Assembly: GCA_026398275.1 (NCBI GenBank)
Contig: JAPLTF010000067.1
Span: 1 to 64,000, forward strand
Source: Verrucomicrobiota bacterium
Lineage (GTDB): Bacteria; Verrucomicrobiota; Verrucomicrobiia; Chthoniobacterales; Terrimicrobiaceae
Direction of reading: 5' to 3'
Length of the DNA: 64,000 nucleotides
Positions 1 through 8,289 of the stretch are shown here, piece after piece. The position numbers and the translations under genes are program-made. The notes under the pieces were generated by a model. That model was not told the origin of the DNA. It was given only the letters and a program-made list of their open reading frames with translations, and searched no databases. Every line of letters starts with the position of its first letter. The first letter of the stretch is position 1.

Positions 1-320
1 AAATAGCGCGCCCGCGAAGTGTCCGCCTCCGCCTCCGCCCGGCGCAGTTCCTCGTTCTGCATCTCCAGTTCGATCTGGTGGACCCGTAGCTCGTGGAGAA
101 TCGTCCGCATGGTTTCCGGCGACAGGGCATCGATGTGCTCATGCGACTGTTCAATCATTCCCCGCAACGCCTCCTCCGCTTGCAGGCGAAGCGCCGGATT
201 GGAGCCATGTCGAACCGGGACCGCCGGTGGCGAGCCGGTTGGTTTGGATGAAAATTGCGACAGGCTGTAAAAACTTTCCGCTGTCGGAACCACTGAGGTT
301 TTTTTATCCTGACTTTTCAT
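1..320 (-). CDS. PAS-type sensor histidine kinase, N-terminal part (cut by window edge)
   Basis: About 106 residues are visible; the rest lies left of the window. The start is the ATG at 320-318, which overlaps the TGA of the CheB-CheR gene upstream (ATGA), so the two are probably translationally coupled. The visible part has a low-complexity head, a stretch reading ALRGMIEQSHEHIDALSPE, and then LRVHQIELEMQNEELRRA followed by RARYF. That last segment is the helical lead-in that precedes a PAS domain in a well-known group of bacterial PAS sensor kinases. No catalytic domain is in view, so calling it a kinase is inference from this lead-in and from the CheB-CheR neighbour. A diguanylate cyclase or a plain PAS response protein would share the same start. 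Confidence 0.7.
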   Translation of the reverse strand, partial: MKSQDKKTSVVPTAESFYSLSQFSSKPTGSPPAVPVRHGSNPALRLQAEEALRGMIEQSHEHIDALSPETMRTILHELRVHQIELEMQNEELRRAEAEADTSRARY

Positions 321-3300
321 GGCACACCTCCATCGACCACCCGCTCCGTGGTCGCAATCGCATACATTTCTCCGGCTTCATTGAGCAAGGCTGTGGAGAT
401 GATCGACACCTCCAAGACAGCGCCATCCTTTCTTATCCGCTTCGTGCGATACGGCTCAAGGATTTGTGCCCGGCTGAGCTTGGCGAGCGTGTCTATCGCT
501 CCCTCACGTAGATCCATCGGGATCCGGTCGCGCACATTCAGCAGCAGCGCTTCGGCCTCGGTCCAGCCATACATCCGCACGGCACCGGGATTCCATGCGA
601 GCATGCGGCCCTCCAAATCCTGCACCGTGACAGCATCATGCGCATCGCGCACGACCACCGCGAGACGCGCCAGCTCGTTGGACTTGTGGAGCGATTCCTC
701 CGTATGTTTGCGGTCCGTGATGTCCACAAACGTGAGCACCGCGCCTTCGATCACATTGTCGAGCGTGCGGTAGGGCTGGATGCGCAGCGTGAACCACTTT
801 CCTGCCGCAGTCTGCACGTCCACCACTTTCGGCGCCAGCGTTTTTAGGACCGCTTGCACATCCGCCCGCAGGGAGTCGTAGCCGACAAGATTGGACACGA
901 TATGAGCCACGGGCCGCCCGACATCGCTGAGGATCAGGTTGATGATCTCGGTTACGGACGGGGTAAAGCGCAGGATGCGCAGTTCAAAGTCCACAAAAAC
1001 CGTTCCGATATTGGTGCCGGCGATCAGGTTGTTCATGTCGTTGCTCGCCTGCGACAGCCCGGCAACTTTGTTTTGCAGCTCGGCGTTGACAGTGGACAGC
1101 TCCTCATTGACCGACTGCATCTCCTCCTTCGCCGTCTCCAACTCCTCGTTGGTGGATTGCAATTCCTCATTCACCGACTGCATTTCCTCGTTCGAGGATC
1201 TGAGCTCCTCGGTCGAGCTCTCCAGCTCCTCGTGCATGCTCTGGATGTATTCTTCCTTCGCTCGCAATTCCTGCACCAGCGTGGCGGTGCCTGCCTCGGC
1301 AGCCGATCCAGTTGCTCTCTGTCCACTGTCCGCCACCACCTGTCCACTGCCCTCTGGCGCTTCCTCCAAGATGACCAAGTAGAGCGGCGACTCCGGCGAG
1401 GCGGCCGGTCCGCTGGTCACGGGGCGGACAGTTAGGTTGGCCGTCGTAAAATGCCCGTTGGTTTTGACTCGCAGACCGGGAGCTCGCACGGTTTCTTTGG
1501 TTCCAACGGCTTTGTGCAAGGTCGTCGTCAGGGCCGTGCGCAGCCCTTCGCGGGCCATTTTTAGAATGTTTTGCATTCCCGCTTTTCCGGGGGTCGGCTC
1601 CAGAAACATCCCGGTATGGCCGTGGAGGTAGAGGATCTCGCCATCGGCCTTGACGAGCGCCCCGACTGAAATGATCTGCTGCAACAGCGCCTGCTCGGTC
1701 TGCTCGCGCAGGGGATCTTTCGTCAGGCTTGCAGGGGGCGTCTGAGGGTGCGAGGCATTCGTTGCTGTCTGCGACTGCGGGGGCACGGGCGGCAGAGAGG
1801 TCGGGACGGCCGGGTGCCGGAAATCTTCCTTGCGGTGGTAGAGCTTGGATTTGCGGTCCAGCACCGCAAACAGATCCCCACACTCGCCGATGCCTTCGGA
1901 AGTGCCCAAAAGCAGGACGCCGTTCGGGTTGAGAGCGTAATGGAACAGGGGGATGAGCTTCTTCTGTAGCTCCGCGTCCAGATAGATCAGAAGGTTGCGG
2001 CAACTGATCAGGTCGAGCTTCGAGAACGGCGGGTCTTTTATCACGTCCTGCTCGGAAAAGACCAAAATGTCGCGGATACCTTTGTTGACGCGGTAGGCGC
2101 TGCCATCCGGTTCAGCAGTGAAAAACCGTGCCAGCCGTTCTGGCGTGATGTCGGCGGCGATGCTGGCCGGATAGACACCGGCGCGTGCTGCGGCAATCGC
2201 CCGGCTGTCAATGTCGGTGGCGAACACCTGCACCTTGTAGCTTTGCTTGAGTGCCTCCATGCGCTCGGCCAGCAGGATGGCCAGAGAATAGGCCTCTTCT
2301 CCGGTGGAACACCCCGGCGACCAGACCCGCACTGCCGCACCGGCCTGCTTGCCCTCAAAAAGCTTGGGCACCACCTGATCCTTCAGCATCTGGAAGACCT
2401 CCGGGTCGCGGAAGAAATTCGTCACCCCGATGAGCAAGTCGCGAAACAGCGCTTCCACCTCTGCCGGTGTCTGCTGGAGAAATTTGACGTAGCTGTCCAG
2501 CCCCTCAATCTGGTGGACGGCCATGCGCCGCTCGATCCGGCGTGTGATCGTGCTCGGCTTGTATTTGGAAAAGTCGTGGCCGGTCTGCGCCCGCAACAGA
2601 ACAAAAGCCTTCTTCATCGCGCTCTCGCTCTTGTGCGGCAACATTGTCCCGGTGCGTGGAAGCTTCCCAAAGGCGTGAGCGACATAGGCGATGAGCTGGG
2701 CGGGCATCTCGGCCGGCGGTAGCTCGTAGTCCATCAACCCCGTGGCAATCGCGCTGCGCGGCATGCCATCGAATTCGCTGGAGGCGGTGTTCTGCGCCAT
2801 GACCATGCCGCCCTCGCCCTTGATCGCCCGCACCCCGAGCGTGCCGTCGCTGCCGGTGCCGGAAAGGATGATGCCTATCGCCAGCTCATGCTGGTCCTGG
2901 GCGAGCGAGTGAAAAAAGAAATCGATCGGCAGGCGCTGGCCGCGAGGCTCGCTCGGCTCAAATAATTGGAGCGTCCCGTTCAGGAACGCCATCTCCCGCC
3001 CAGGCGGGATGATATAGACACAGTTGATCTGCACCGGCATCCCGTCCTCGACCTCGAACACCTCCATGCGCGTGTAGCGCCGGATCAGGTCGCAGAGAAT
3101 GCTCGTGTGGTCCGGGGCAAGATGCTGCACCAGCACAAACGCCATGCCGGGGTCGGCATCGACGGGCATCCCCGAGAAAAATGCCTCAAACGCGGCAAGC
3201 CCCCCTGCCGAGGCCCCGATGCCAACAATCGGAAAATCATGTGACTGGCTGACTGGCTGACTGGCTGACTGGCTGACTGGCTGACTGGCTGACTGGCTGA

Positions 3301-3349
3301 CGCCCGTTGCCGGGCGAGAGTTCAACCGACGAGGGCTTTTTTTTTTCAT
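317..3349 (-). CDS. CheB-CheR-PAS hybrid chemotaxis-type signalling protein with 5' octanucleotide repeat
   Basis: A 1010-aa fusion of a CheB methylesterase domain, a CheR methyltransferase domain, a long coiled coil and PAS domains. Such proteins adjust methylation of chemoreceptor-like sensors or act as stand-alone signalling hubs. The CheB triad is intact: Ser47 in GASAGG, His76 in VQHLAPDH and Asp168 in GTGSDGTLG. CheR follows from about residue 240, with TNFFRDPEVF and the SAM site SPGCSTGEEAY. A coiled coil (repeated SVNEEL/STNEEL) then leads to one or two PAS domains near the C terminus (ITDRKHTEE between them). I chose the ATG at 3349-3347; an in-frame ATG at 3400 would add 17 residues and neither has a strong Shine-Dalgarno. 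The start is followed by ten A and then by seven 8-bp repeats coding for residues 17-36. No receiver domain is fused. Overlaps the downstream kinase start by 4 bp. Confidence 0.92.
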   Translation of the reverse strand: MKKKSPRRLNSRPATGVSQSASQPVSQSASQPVSQSHDFPIVGIGASAGGLAAFEAFFSGMPVDADPGMAFVLVQHLAPDHTSILCDLIRRYTRMEVFEVEDGMPVQINCVYIIPPGREMAFLNGTLQLFEPSEPRGQRLPIDFFFHSLAQDQHELAIGIILSGTGSDGTLGVRAIKGEGGMVMAQNTASSEFDGMPRSAIATGLMDYELPPAEMPAQLIAYVAHAFGKLPRTGTMLPHKSESAMKKAFVLLRAQTGHDFSKYKPSTITRRIERRMAVHQIEGLDSYVKFLQQTPAEVEALFRDLLIGVTNFFRDPEVFQMLKDQVVPKLFEGKQAGAAVRVWSPGCSTGEEAYSLAILLAERMEALKQSYKVQVFATDIDSRAIAAARAGVYPASIAADITPERLARFFTAEPDGSAYRVNKGIRDILVFSEQDVIKDPPFSKLDLISCRNLLIYLDAELQKKLIPLFHYALNPNGVLLLGTSEGIGECGDLFAVLDRKSKLYHRKEDFRHPAVPTSLPPVPPQSQTATNASHPQTPPASLTKDPLREQTEQALLQQIISVGALVKADGEILYLHGHTGMFLEPTPGKAGMQNILKMAREGLRTALTTTLHKAVGTKETVRAPGLRVKTNGHFTTANLTVRPVTSGPAASPESPLYLVILEEAPEGSGQVVADSGQRATGSAAEAGTATLVQELRAKEEYIQSMHEELESSTEELRSSNEEMQSVNEELQSTNEELETAKEEMQSVNEELSTVNAELQNKVAGLSQASNDMNNLIAGTNIGTVFVDFELRILRFTPSVTEIINLILSDVGRPVAHIVSNLVGYDSLRADVQAVLKTLAPKVVDVQTAAGKWFTLRIQPYRTLDNVIEGAVLTFVDITDRKHTEESLHKSNELARLAVVVRDAHDAVTVQDLEGRMLAWNPGAVRMYGWTEAEALLLNVRDRIPMDLREGAIDTLAKLSRAQILEPYRTKRIRKDGAVLEVSIISTALLNEAGEMYAIATTERVVDGGVP
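3243..3298 (-). repeat. Seven perfect copies of an 8-bp tandem repeat inside the CheB-CheR coding start
   Basis: On the plus strand the unit is GACTGGCT (coding strand AGCCAGTC), seven exact copies plus a 3-base partial copy. The unit is not a multiple of three, so any gain or loss of one copy shifts the reading frame. All three frames through the repeat are open and give the same 8-residue period (SQSASQPV). Just past the repeat one shifted frame meets TGA at once (ACA TGA) and the other about 50 codons later, both before the CheB active site is complete. Confidence 0.97.
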
Positions 3350-3787
3350 ATTGCTCGTGCGACTTCCCGCACGCGGGTTGGAACCAGCCTTATGCCACAT
3401 TGAATATCCGGCGTTCGGGCCATTTTAGCAATGCTAGATTTGGCCAGGACAGAATTGGGAGTGGGGACTTCACCCCATGGACAAGTTGTCACCAACCGAG
3501 TTTTTGTCGGCGGCAAAGTTACTCACAATCGACGGCGAAGGGCGCTTGCCCGAGGCCCTCTCCGCCAATTGATGAATAGCTTTGAAAAGGCTGCCAGCGA
3601 AGCAACGTGTTCCTCCAGACCCGACTTTATGCGCGGAGAAGAGGATTTTCATGGGTGATTGTCATGTTCGCGTAGTTCGCGTATGTCTAAACTTACCACT
3701 CGTTTTCAGCATGTTATGAATTCTGGAACGAGAAAAAAAACCTGTTCCTCGACATGAGGGTTGAGTGGGAGATATTTTTCTCCTGAA
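3350..3787. other. Divergent intergenic region between CheB-CheR gene and cysE; no supported gene
   Basis: This 438-bp stretch separates two divergent genes and must hold both promoters, but I see no convincing -35/-10 pair. It contains a 9-bp direct repeat GTTCGCGTA at 3665-3673 and 3674-3682, and a small stem TGGGG-acttca-CCCCA near 3468-3483. Short open frames on both strands (for example 60 codons at 3470-3652, minus) have no recognisable protein character, so I do not call them. Confidence 0.6.
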
Positions 3788-4699
3788 ATGGATAGCACAC
3801 TGAGACAGATCATCCGGGACACGCTGGTTTCTTACGAGGAGTTGGGCGGTTTGAATAATGCGGATGGACACAATCTTCCGTCGAAACGGATGTTGGGGCA
3901 GATCTGCGGCCAGTTGCTCCAGATAGTATTTCCAGGATTCCACGATGAGAATCCGATTCACAAAAGCGAATTGGGTGATTTGACCGGGGAGCGTTTGAAG
4001 AAGCTGGCGAAGGGGCTCGGAGATCAAATTGCGAAAAGCCTGCAGGTGGCGGATCCGGCCTGCCCGGAGACCAAAGCGCAGGACGTGTTGATGCGTTTCC
4101 TTCAGCGCCTGCCTGAGGTGCGCAATCTTCTGCGGACGGACATCGAGGCGGCATACGAAGGGGACCCGGCGGCAATCAGCAATGAGGAGATCATCCTCTC
4201 GTATCCCTGCATCGAGGCGATAGCGATCCAGCGCGCGGCGCACATTCTTTACGTGGATGCCGTGCCGTTGCTGCCCCGGATGATGACCGAGTGGGCGCAT
4301 GCCCGCACCGGCATCGACATTCATCCGGGCGCGGAGATCGGAGCCTATTTTTTCATCGATCACGGGACCGGGGTGGTGATCGGGGAGACGTGCCGGATCG
4401 GCTCGCGCGTGAAGCTTTACCACGGGGTGACGCTGGGGGCGCGGAGCTTTGCGAAAGATGATGCCGGAAAGATCGTTAAGGGAGGCAAGCGCCACCCGGA
4501 TGTGGAAGACCGCGTGACGATCTATCCGAACTCGACGATTCTGGGAGGAGAAACCGTGATCGGGGCCTCCTCCACGATCGGCGCGAACGTTTTTCTCATG
4601 CACAGCGTCCCGGCCAACTCGCTGGTTTATTACGAGGAGAAGCAGCTGCGCATCGTGGACAAATCCGCGCCATCCCGGCAACTCGAATGGTCTATCTAG
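3788..4699 (+). CDS. cysE: Serine O-acetyltransferase
   Basis: Transfers acetyl from acetyl-CoA to L-serine, giving O-acetylserine, the first committed step of cysteine synthesis. The 303-aa protein has the helical N-terminal SAT domain and, from about residue 170, the left-handed beta-helix of hexapeptide repeats (IDIHPGAEIGAYFFIDHG, VVIGETCRIGSRVKLYHGV, then ILGGETVIGASSTIGANV). The His-Gly pair in DHGTG is typical of the active site. It ends in an extension reaching into the next gene. The frame is open to a TTG at 3761 (nine more codons); I prefer the ATG at 3788. Its stop overlaps the start of the cysteine desulfurase gene by 13 bp, so cysteine synthesis and sulfur mobilisation are coupled here. 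The length matches the longer EpsC/plant-like SAT proteins. Confidence 0.9.
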   Translation: MDSTLRQIIRDTLVSYEELGGLNNADGHNLPSKRMLGQICGQLLQIVFPGFHDENPIHKSELGDLTGERLKKLAKGLGDQIAKSLQVADPACPETKAQDVLMRFLQRLPEVRNLLRTDIEAAYEGDPAAISNEEIILSYPCIEAIAIQRAAHILYVDAVPLLPRMMTEWAHARTGIDIHPGAEIGAYFFIDHGTGVVIGETCRIGSRVKLYHGVTLGARSFAKDDAGKIVKGGKRHPDVEDRVTIYPNSTILGGETVIGASSTIGANVFLMHSVPANSLVYYEEKQLRIVDKSAPSRQLEWSI

Positions 4700-5823
4700 A
4701 TTACAATGCCACGACCCCGCTCTGCCGCGAGGCGAGGGAGGCGATGCTCCCCTTTCTCGATGGGGGGTTCGGCAACCCGTCGTCGATCCACTCCGAAGGG
4801 CGGATCGCGCGGGCGGCGGTGGATGATGCCCGCGACCGCCTGGCGGCGACGCTTGCGGCCAGGCCGCACGAAATCATTTTCACCGGCGGAGGAACGGAGT
4901 CGTGCAACCTGGGAGTGATCGGGCTCGCCCGCGCGCATGCGCCCCGGGGAAGGCACATCATCACCTCGGCGATCGAGCATCACGCCGTGCTCCACGCTTT
5001 TGAATACCTGAAGCACTTCGAGGATTTTGAGGTCGCAATCCTTCCGGTGAATCGGGCGGGAAGCGTTGCCCCGGATGACCTGGAGAGGGCGATCCGTCCG
5101 GACACATCCCTCGTCTCGGTCATGCATGCGAACAACGAGACCGGGGCCATCCAGCCGCTCCGCGAGCTCGCGGCGATCTGTCGGAGACACGGGGTCCTCT
5201 TTCACACGGACTCCGTGCAGACGTTCGGAAAGCTCGCTCTCAATCCGCACGAGGACGGCCTGTCGGCCGTGTCGCTCGCCGCCCACAAGTTCCACGGGCC
5301 AAAAGGTGTCGGCGTGCTTTTTCTTTCCGCTGGCGTCGCCATATCCCGGACCTCCCACGGCGGGGCTCATGAAAACACCCGCCGGCCGGGCACGGAAAAT
5401 GTTGCGGGGATCGCCGGCATGGCCGCGGCGGCGGAGGCGGCGGTTTCGCAGGCTGCAGAAAATTTTCACCCGCTCCGCGAGTTGCTGTGGCGCGGCATAG
5501 CCGGCGCGTGCCCCGAGGCTGTTCGCAACGGGGATCCGTCTCTGTGCCTCTCCAATACCCTGAACGTCAGCTTCCCCGGGGCGGATGGCGAATCGCTCCT
5601 CATGGGGCTCGATCTGGAAGGGATCTGCGTGTCCAGCGGATCCGCCTGCATGGTCGGATCGGTCCAGCCATCGCATGTCCTCATCGCCATGGGAATCCCC
5701 TCCCCGACCGCCCTGGCGAGCGTGCGGTTTTCCCTCGGACGCGGAACCACGGAGGGCGACATCCGGCAAACGATCCGCGCCGTGGAGCGCGTGCTCGAAC
5801 TTCAACCGCTCGCCGCCCGATGA
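4687..5823 (+). CDS. iscS: Cysteine desulfurase (NifS/IscS family)
   Basis: A 378-aa PLP-dependent enzyme that removes sulfur from cysteine as a persulfide for Fe-S clusters and thio-modifications. It begins VYLDYNATTPL as the family does. The substrate-binding segment MHANNETGAIQP, the PLP lysine in AAHKFHGPKG (about residue 201) and the persulfide cysteine in SSGSACMVGS (about residue 322) are all present. It overlaps cysE upstream and shares an ATGA overlap with the SprT-like gene downstream, so the three genes form one operon. No iscU, iscA or iscR lies nearby. Whether its main role is Fe-S assembly or tRNA thiolation cannot be told from the sequence, so the symbol is tentative. Confidence 0.92.
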   Translation: MVYLDYNATTPLCREAREAMLPFLDGGFGNPSSIHSEGRIARAAVDDARDRLAATLAARPHEIIFTGGGTESCNLGVIGLARAHAPRGRHIITSAIEHHAVLHAFEYLKHFEDFEVAILPVNRAGSVAPDDLERAIRPDTSLVSVMHANNETGAIQPLRELAAICRRHGVLFHTDSVQTFGKLALNPHEDGLSAVSLAAHKFHGPKGVGVLFLSAGVAISRTSHGGAHENTRRPGTENVAGIAGMAAAAEAAVSQAAENFHPLRELLWRGIAGACPEAVRNGDPSLCLSNTLNVSFPGADGESLLMGLDLEGICVSSGSACMVGSVQPSHVLIAMGIPSPTALASVRFSLGRGTTEGDIRQTIRAVERVLELQPLAAR

Positions 5824-6434
5824 AATACCAGCAGCTGCTTTTGAATTTTGGAAGGGCCGTGATGCGGAGGGTCCGCGCCTCGCCCGACGACCTCCAAAAG
5901 CCAAGGAAGAGTTCGCGCCTGCGCGCCGATCCCCTCCTGGAGGATTTTGCGAACCAGCTTCTGACCGCCGCCAACTGCCGCGGACTGACGGTCTCGGTCT
6001 GCTGGAATCCCGGGCTCCGAACCACCGCGGGGCTCGCAAGCTGGCGGGAGCGGAAGATCATTCTGAATCCCAAGCTCCTGGAATTTTCCGCCGGGGAAGT
6101 GCAGAGAACCCTGCGGCACGAGCTGGCCCACCTGCTCGCCCAGCACCGCGCCGGGAGGCGGCGCATCGACGCCCACGGTCCCGAGTGGCGGGAAGCCTGC
6201 GCGGCACTCGGAATCCCGAACGAACCGCGATGCCACGACCTGCCGTTCAAGCGCCGCAAAGTCGGACGCAAATTTTTTTACGCCTGCCCCGAGTGCTCGA
6301 CCGTCCTCGCCCGCGTCCGCCCGCTGCGCCGGAGGGTGGCGTGCGTGAAATGCTGCCGCAAACATAACGGCGGGGCCTACCAGGAACGCTTCCGGTTCAA
6401 AACAATCGAGTCGCCGTCCGAGATCGCGGCGTAA
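5820..6434 (+). CDS. SprT-like zinc metallopeptidase-type protein
   Basis: A 204-aa protein with the SprT-like fold: a HExxH motif in LRHELAHLLAQHRAG (about residues 102-112), a following histidine in DAHGPEW, and a C-terminal zinc ribbon with two CxxC pairs (ACPEC and CVKCC). Family members include bacterial SprT and, in eukaryotes, the DNA-protein crosslink protease SPRTN; the bacterial role is poorly defined. The ATG at 5820 overlaps the desulfurase stop (ATGA). The context, third gene after cysE and a cysteine desulfurase, is unusual and may simply reflect cotranscription. The first 40 residues are basic and probably disordered. Confidence 0.8.
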   Translation: MKYQQLLLNFGRAVMRRVRASPDDLQKPRKSSRLRADPLLEDFANQLLTAANCRGLTVSVCWNPGLRTTAGLASWRERKIILNPKLLEFSAGEVQRTLRHELAHLLAQHRAGRRRIDAHGPEWREACAALGIPNEPRCHDLPFKRRKVGRKFFYACPECSTVLARVRPLRRRVACVKCCRKHNGGAYQERFRFKTIESPSEIAA

Positions 6435-6513
6435 GCAACCTCTAACCCGCATGTCACACGGCCGCGTTGTGGGGGTGCCCTCTGAGCGCCCAGCCCCGCT
6501 GGCTTGCCGGGTG

Positions 6514-6660
6514 GACCGGGGTCACAGAACCGGGGTCACAGGACCGGGGTCACAGGACCGGGGTCACAGAACCGGGGTCACAGAACCGGGGTCACAGAAC
6601 CGGGGTCACAGAACCGGGGTCACAGAACCGGGGTCACAGAACCGGGGTCACAGACCCCGG
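6514..6660. repeat. Ten-copy 14-bp tandem array ending in a hairpin
   Basis: Ten direct copies of (A/G)ACCGGGGTCACAG run from 6514 to 6653; copies 1, 3 and 4 begin with G and the rest with A. The array ends with ACCCCGG, so the last copy can fold as CCGGGGT-CACAG-ACCCCGG (6642-6660), a 7-bp stem with a 5-base loop. The array fills the gap between the convergent SprT-like gene and the membrane protein at 6705. The frames through it are open but read only as repeats, so I do not call them genes. Confidence 0.95.
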
Positions 6661-6704
6661 CTACAACCTGCAAGCCTCCCAAACTGGACTGTGAGACATG
6701 CGGG

Positions 6705-8030
6705 CTAATTCAGAGGACCACCGCTGCTGTCGATGAGGCCGGTGCCCGGCTGGTTGGGCTCGAAGTTGAGAACCAGCATCTCCGGAAGGGCGAGGGACTC
6801 GACCTCTTTGAGCTCCTCGGCGCTGCTCTTCATGAACGCCGCCAACTCGGTCTGCAGGCTGAGGGTCTTGTGGGTGTTCCTCGCGGCCACGATCGAGAAT
6901 CCGATGCGCTTGTTTGCCGTGATCAGCTTTTTGCGCTGGTTCTCGAGGTTTCGAATCGTCCAGTTGGCACCCTCGATCGTCTGCTTGCAGGTATTGATGT
7001 TCAGTCCCAGGGCGGCCGATCCCTGGGCGTTCTCCAGCGCCTCTTTCGAGAGCAGGGCTTCCTGCGCCTCGCGGATCGTCTTGTCCGCCTCGGCAACGAT
7101 GGATTTCGCATACGGGATATGCACGGCCTCGATCTTGTCCATGTAGTTCCTCTGGATCTTGTCGAGCGCCATGAGGAGCACGGTGTAGGTCGCGTAATAT
7201 TTCCGGGCGAGGCTCTTGTCCGGCTGCGCCAGGACCATGAGCTCGAGTTCCTTGGTCATCACCTGAATGCTCCGGAAGCTCTGGGCGAGACCGATGATAT
7301 CGTTTCTGTCGGGAGCGGCGCAGAGGTTCTTGACCCCTTGGACATCGATCGGAAAGCCCTGCTGCTGGAGCGCCTTGGCGATCCTTTCAGCCAGCTCGTC
7401 GTTCTGCGCGATCGAGGTCTCGATCTGCTTGTTCGCCTCCTTGGTGGAGTCCAGGCTGCTGGCTTTCGAATGGGCGATGGCCTCGGCGGCCGCCGGGTTG
7501 CTGGCCTTGATCGCCAGGACGTCCTTTTCAGAAACCTTCGCGAGCTCCTCGCTGTTCGCGATCTGCTTGCGGGCGACGCTGATGAGCTCGTCGTTCTCGC
7601 GGTAGGTTTTGATGAGGCTGTAAAGCTCCGAGCTTCCCAGCTCGACGGCCAGCGCCTCCAGCATCTGCGAGATCGTGTTCTCGTTCGAAAGCCGGTCCTC
7701 CCGCAGCAGCGAGCGCTCGGGCAGCATCGCATTCCGGTCGAGGCGCTCGGCCAGCTGCTGGGCCAGCTTGATTTTTTCCGGGCTCGGCACCTCCTTGTCA
7801 GGAGGGTCCGGCAAAAGCTCCACTGTTGTCCCGTTCGGCTTGGTGACAGTGACCGACTGCCGGGCCCAGGGCGCGCCCCAGTCCCCGCGGATCACCTTTT
7901 GCAGCAACCCCGATTGAAACAGCGGATAAGCCAAACCGATGGCCAGGAGTGCCAGGATGCCGATGGCCGAGAGCGCGGAGGACAACTTCCCCGCGCCGAA
8001 AAACTCACGTGATGGTTTTGTGCGCGCCAT
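6705..8030 (-). CDS. Membrane-anchored coiled-coil protein of unknown function
   Basis: I do not recognise a family for this 441-aa protein. It has one N-terminal membrane segment (about residues 18-40, ALSAIGILALLAIGLAYPLF) after a basic start, so the bulk probably lies in the periplasm. The rest is highly charged, rich in Ala, Glu, Lys and Leu, and has the heptad-like character of long coiled coils (for example around residues 90-210 and 300-410). It contains few cysteines and ends in a Pro/Gly-rich tail. Its start overlaps the CDGSH gene upstream by 26 bp, so the two are probably cotranscribed. It could be a cell-envelope scaffold; nothing in the sequence shows a catalytic site. Confidence 0.75.
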   Translation of the reverse strand: MARTKPSREFFGAGKLSSALSAIGILALLAIGLAYPLFQSGLLQKVIRGDWGAPWARQSVTVTKPNGTTVELLPDPPDKEVPSPEKIKLAQQLAERLDRNAMLPERSLLREDRLSNENTISQMLEALAVELGSSELYSLIKTYRENDELISVARKQIANSEELAKVSEKDVLAIKASNPAAAEAIAHSKASSLDSTKEANKQIETSIAQNDELAERIAKALQQQGFPIDVQGVKNLCAAPDRNDIIGLAQSFRSIQVMTKELELMVLAQPDKSLARKYYATYTVLLMALDKIQRNYMDKIEAVHIPYAKSIVAEADKTIREAQEALLSKEALENAQGSAALGLNINTCKQTIEGANWTIRNLENQRKKLITANKRIGFSIVAARNTHKTLSLQTELAAFMKSSAEELKEVESLALPEMLVLNFEPNQPGTGLIDSSGGPLN

Positions 8031-8244
8031 CGCAGAACGGCTGGGTTGCGGATTGCTTGCATTGGCAGAGCCAGGCGGGTCCGGATTTGTCGGCGGTAAA
8101 TTTCATGGGGGCAAACCCGCTCCCCTTGTGGGCACCGTCACAAAATGGCTGCGATGCCGACAGGCCGCATGAGCAATACCAGTAGTCCTTGCCGGCCTCC
8201 AATTCCACTTTGGCGGGGCATTTGGCAGCAACGTGCGGGCTCAT
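8005..8244 (-). CDS. Double-CDGSH iron-sulfur protein
   Basis: A 79-aa protein with two CDGSH-type 2Fe-2S binding motifs, YCSCGLSASQPFCDGAH and LCQCKQSATQPFCDGAH, each with the three-Cys one-His ligand set. Tandem-CDGSH proteins of this size occur widely in bacteria and are thought to carry electrons or clusters; a precise role is unknown. I used the ATG at 8244; the frame is open to a TTG at 8262. It lies between pepF (45 bp upstream) and the coiled-coil membrane protein, which it overlaps by 26 bp at its 3' end, consistent with one minus-strand transcript. Confidence 0.88.
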   Translation of the reverse strand: MSPHVAAKCPAKVELEAGKDYWYCSCGLSASQPFCDGAHKGSGFAPMKFTADKSGPAWLCQCKQSATQPFCDGAHKTIT

Positions 8245-8289
8245 GCTGCGAGTATCGCCCAAACTCCCGGAAACTCAATGCGAAAAATC

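Noticed and set aside
3470-3652. A 60-codon minus-strand frame in the cysE upstream region
   Set aside because: No ribosome site, no known motif and composition indistinguishable from noise.
4696-6039. A 447-codon open frame on the minus strand over the desulfurase gene
   Set aside because: Antisense shadow of iscS; the plus-strand gene carries all catalytic residues.
6514-6660. Repeat array as a CRISPR array
   Set aside because: The repeats are 14 bp and directly abut one another without spacers, and there are no cas genes. It is a plain tandem array.
6451-6708. Open frames through the tandem array as repeat proteins
   Set aside because: They exist only because the 14-bp unit lacks stops in every frame; there is no ribosome site and no start with protein character.
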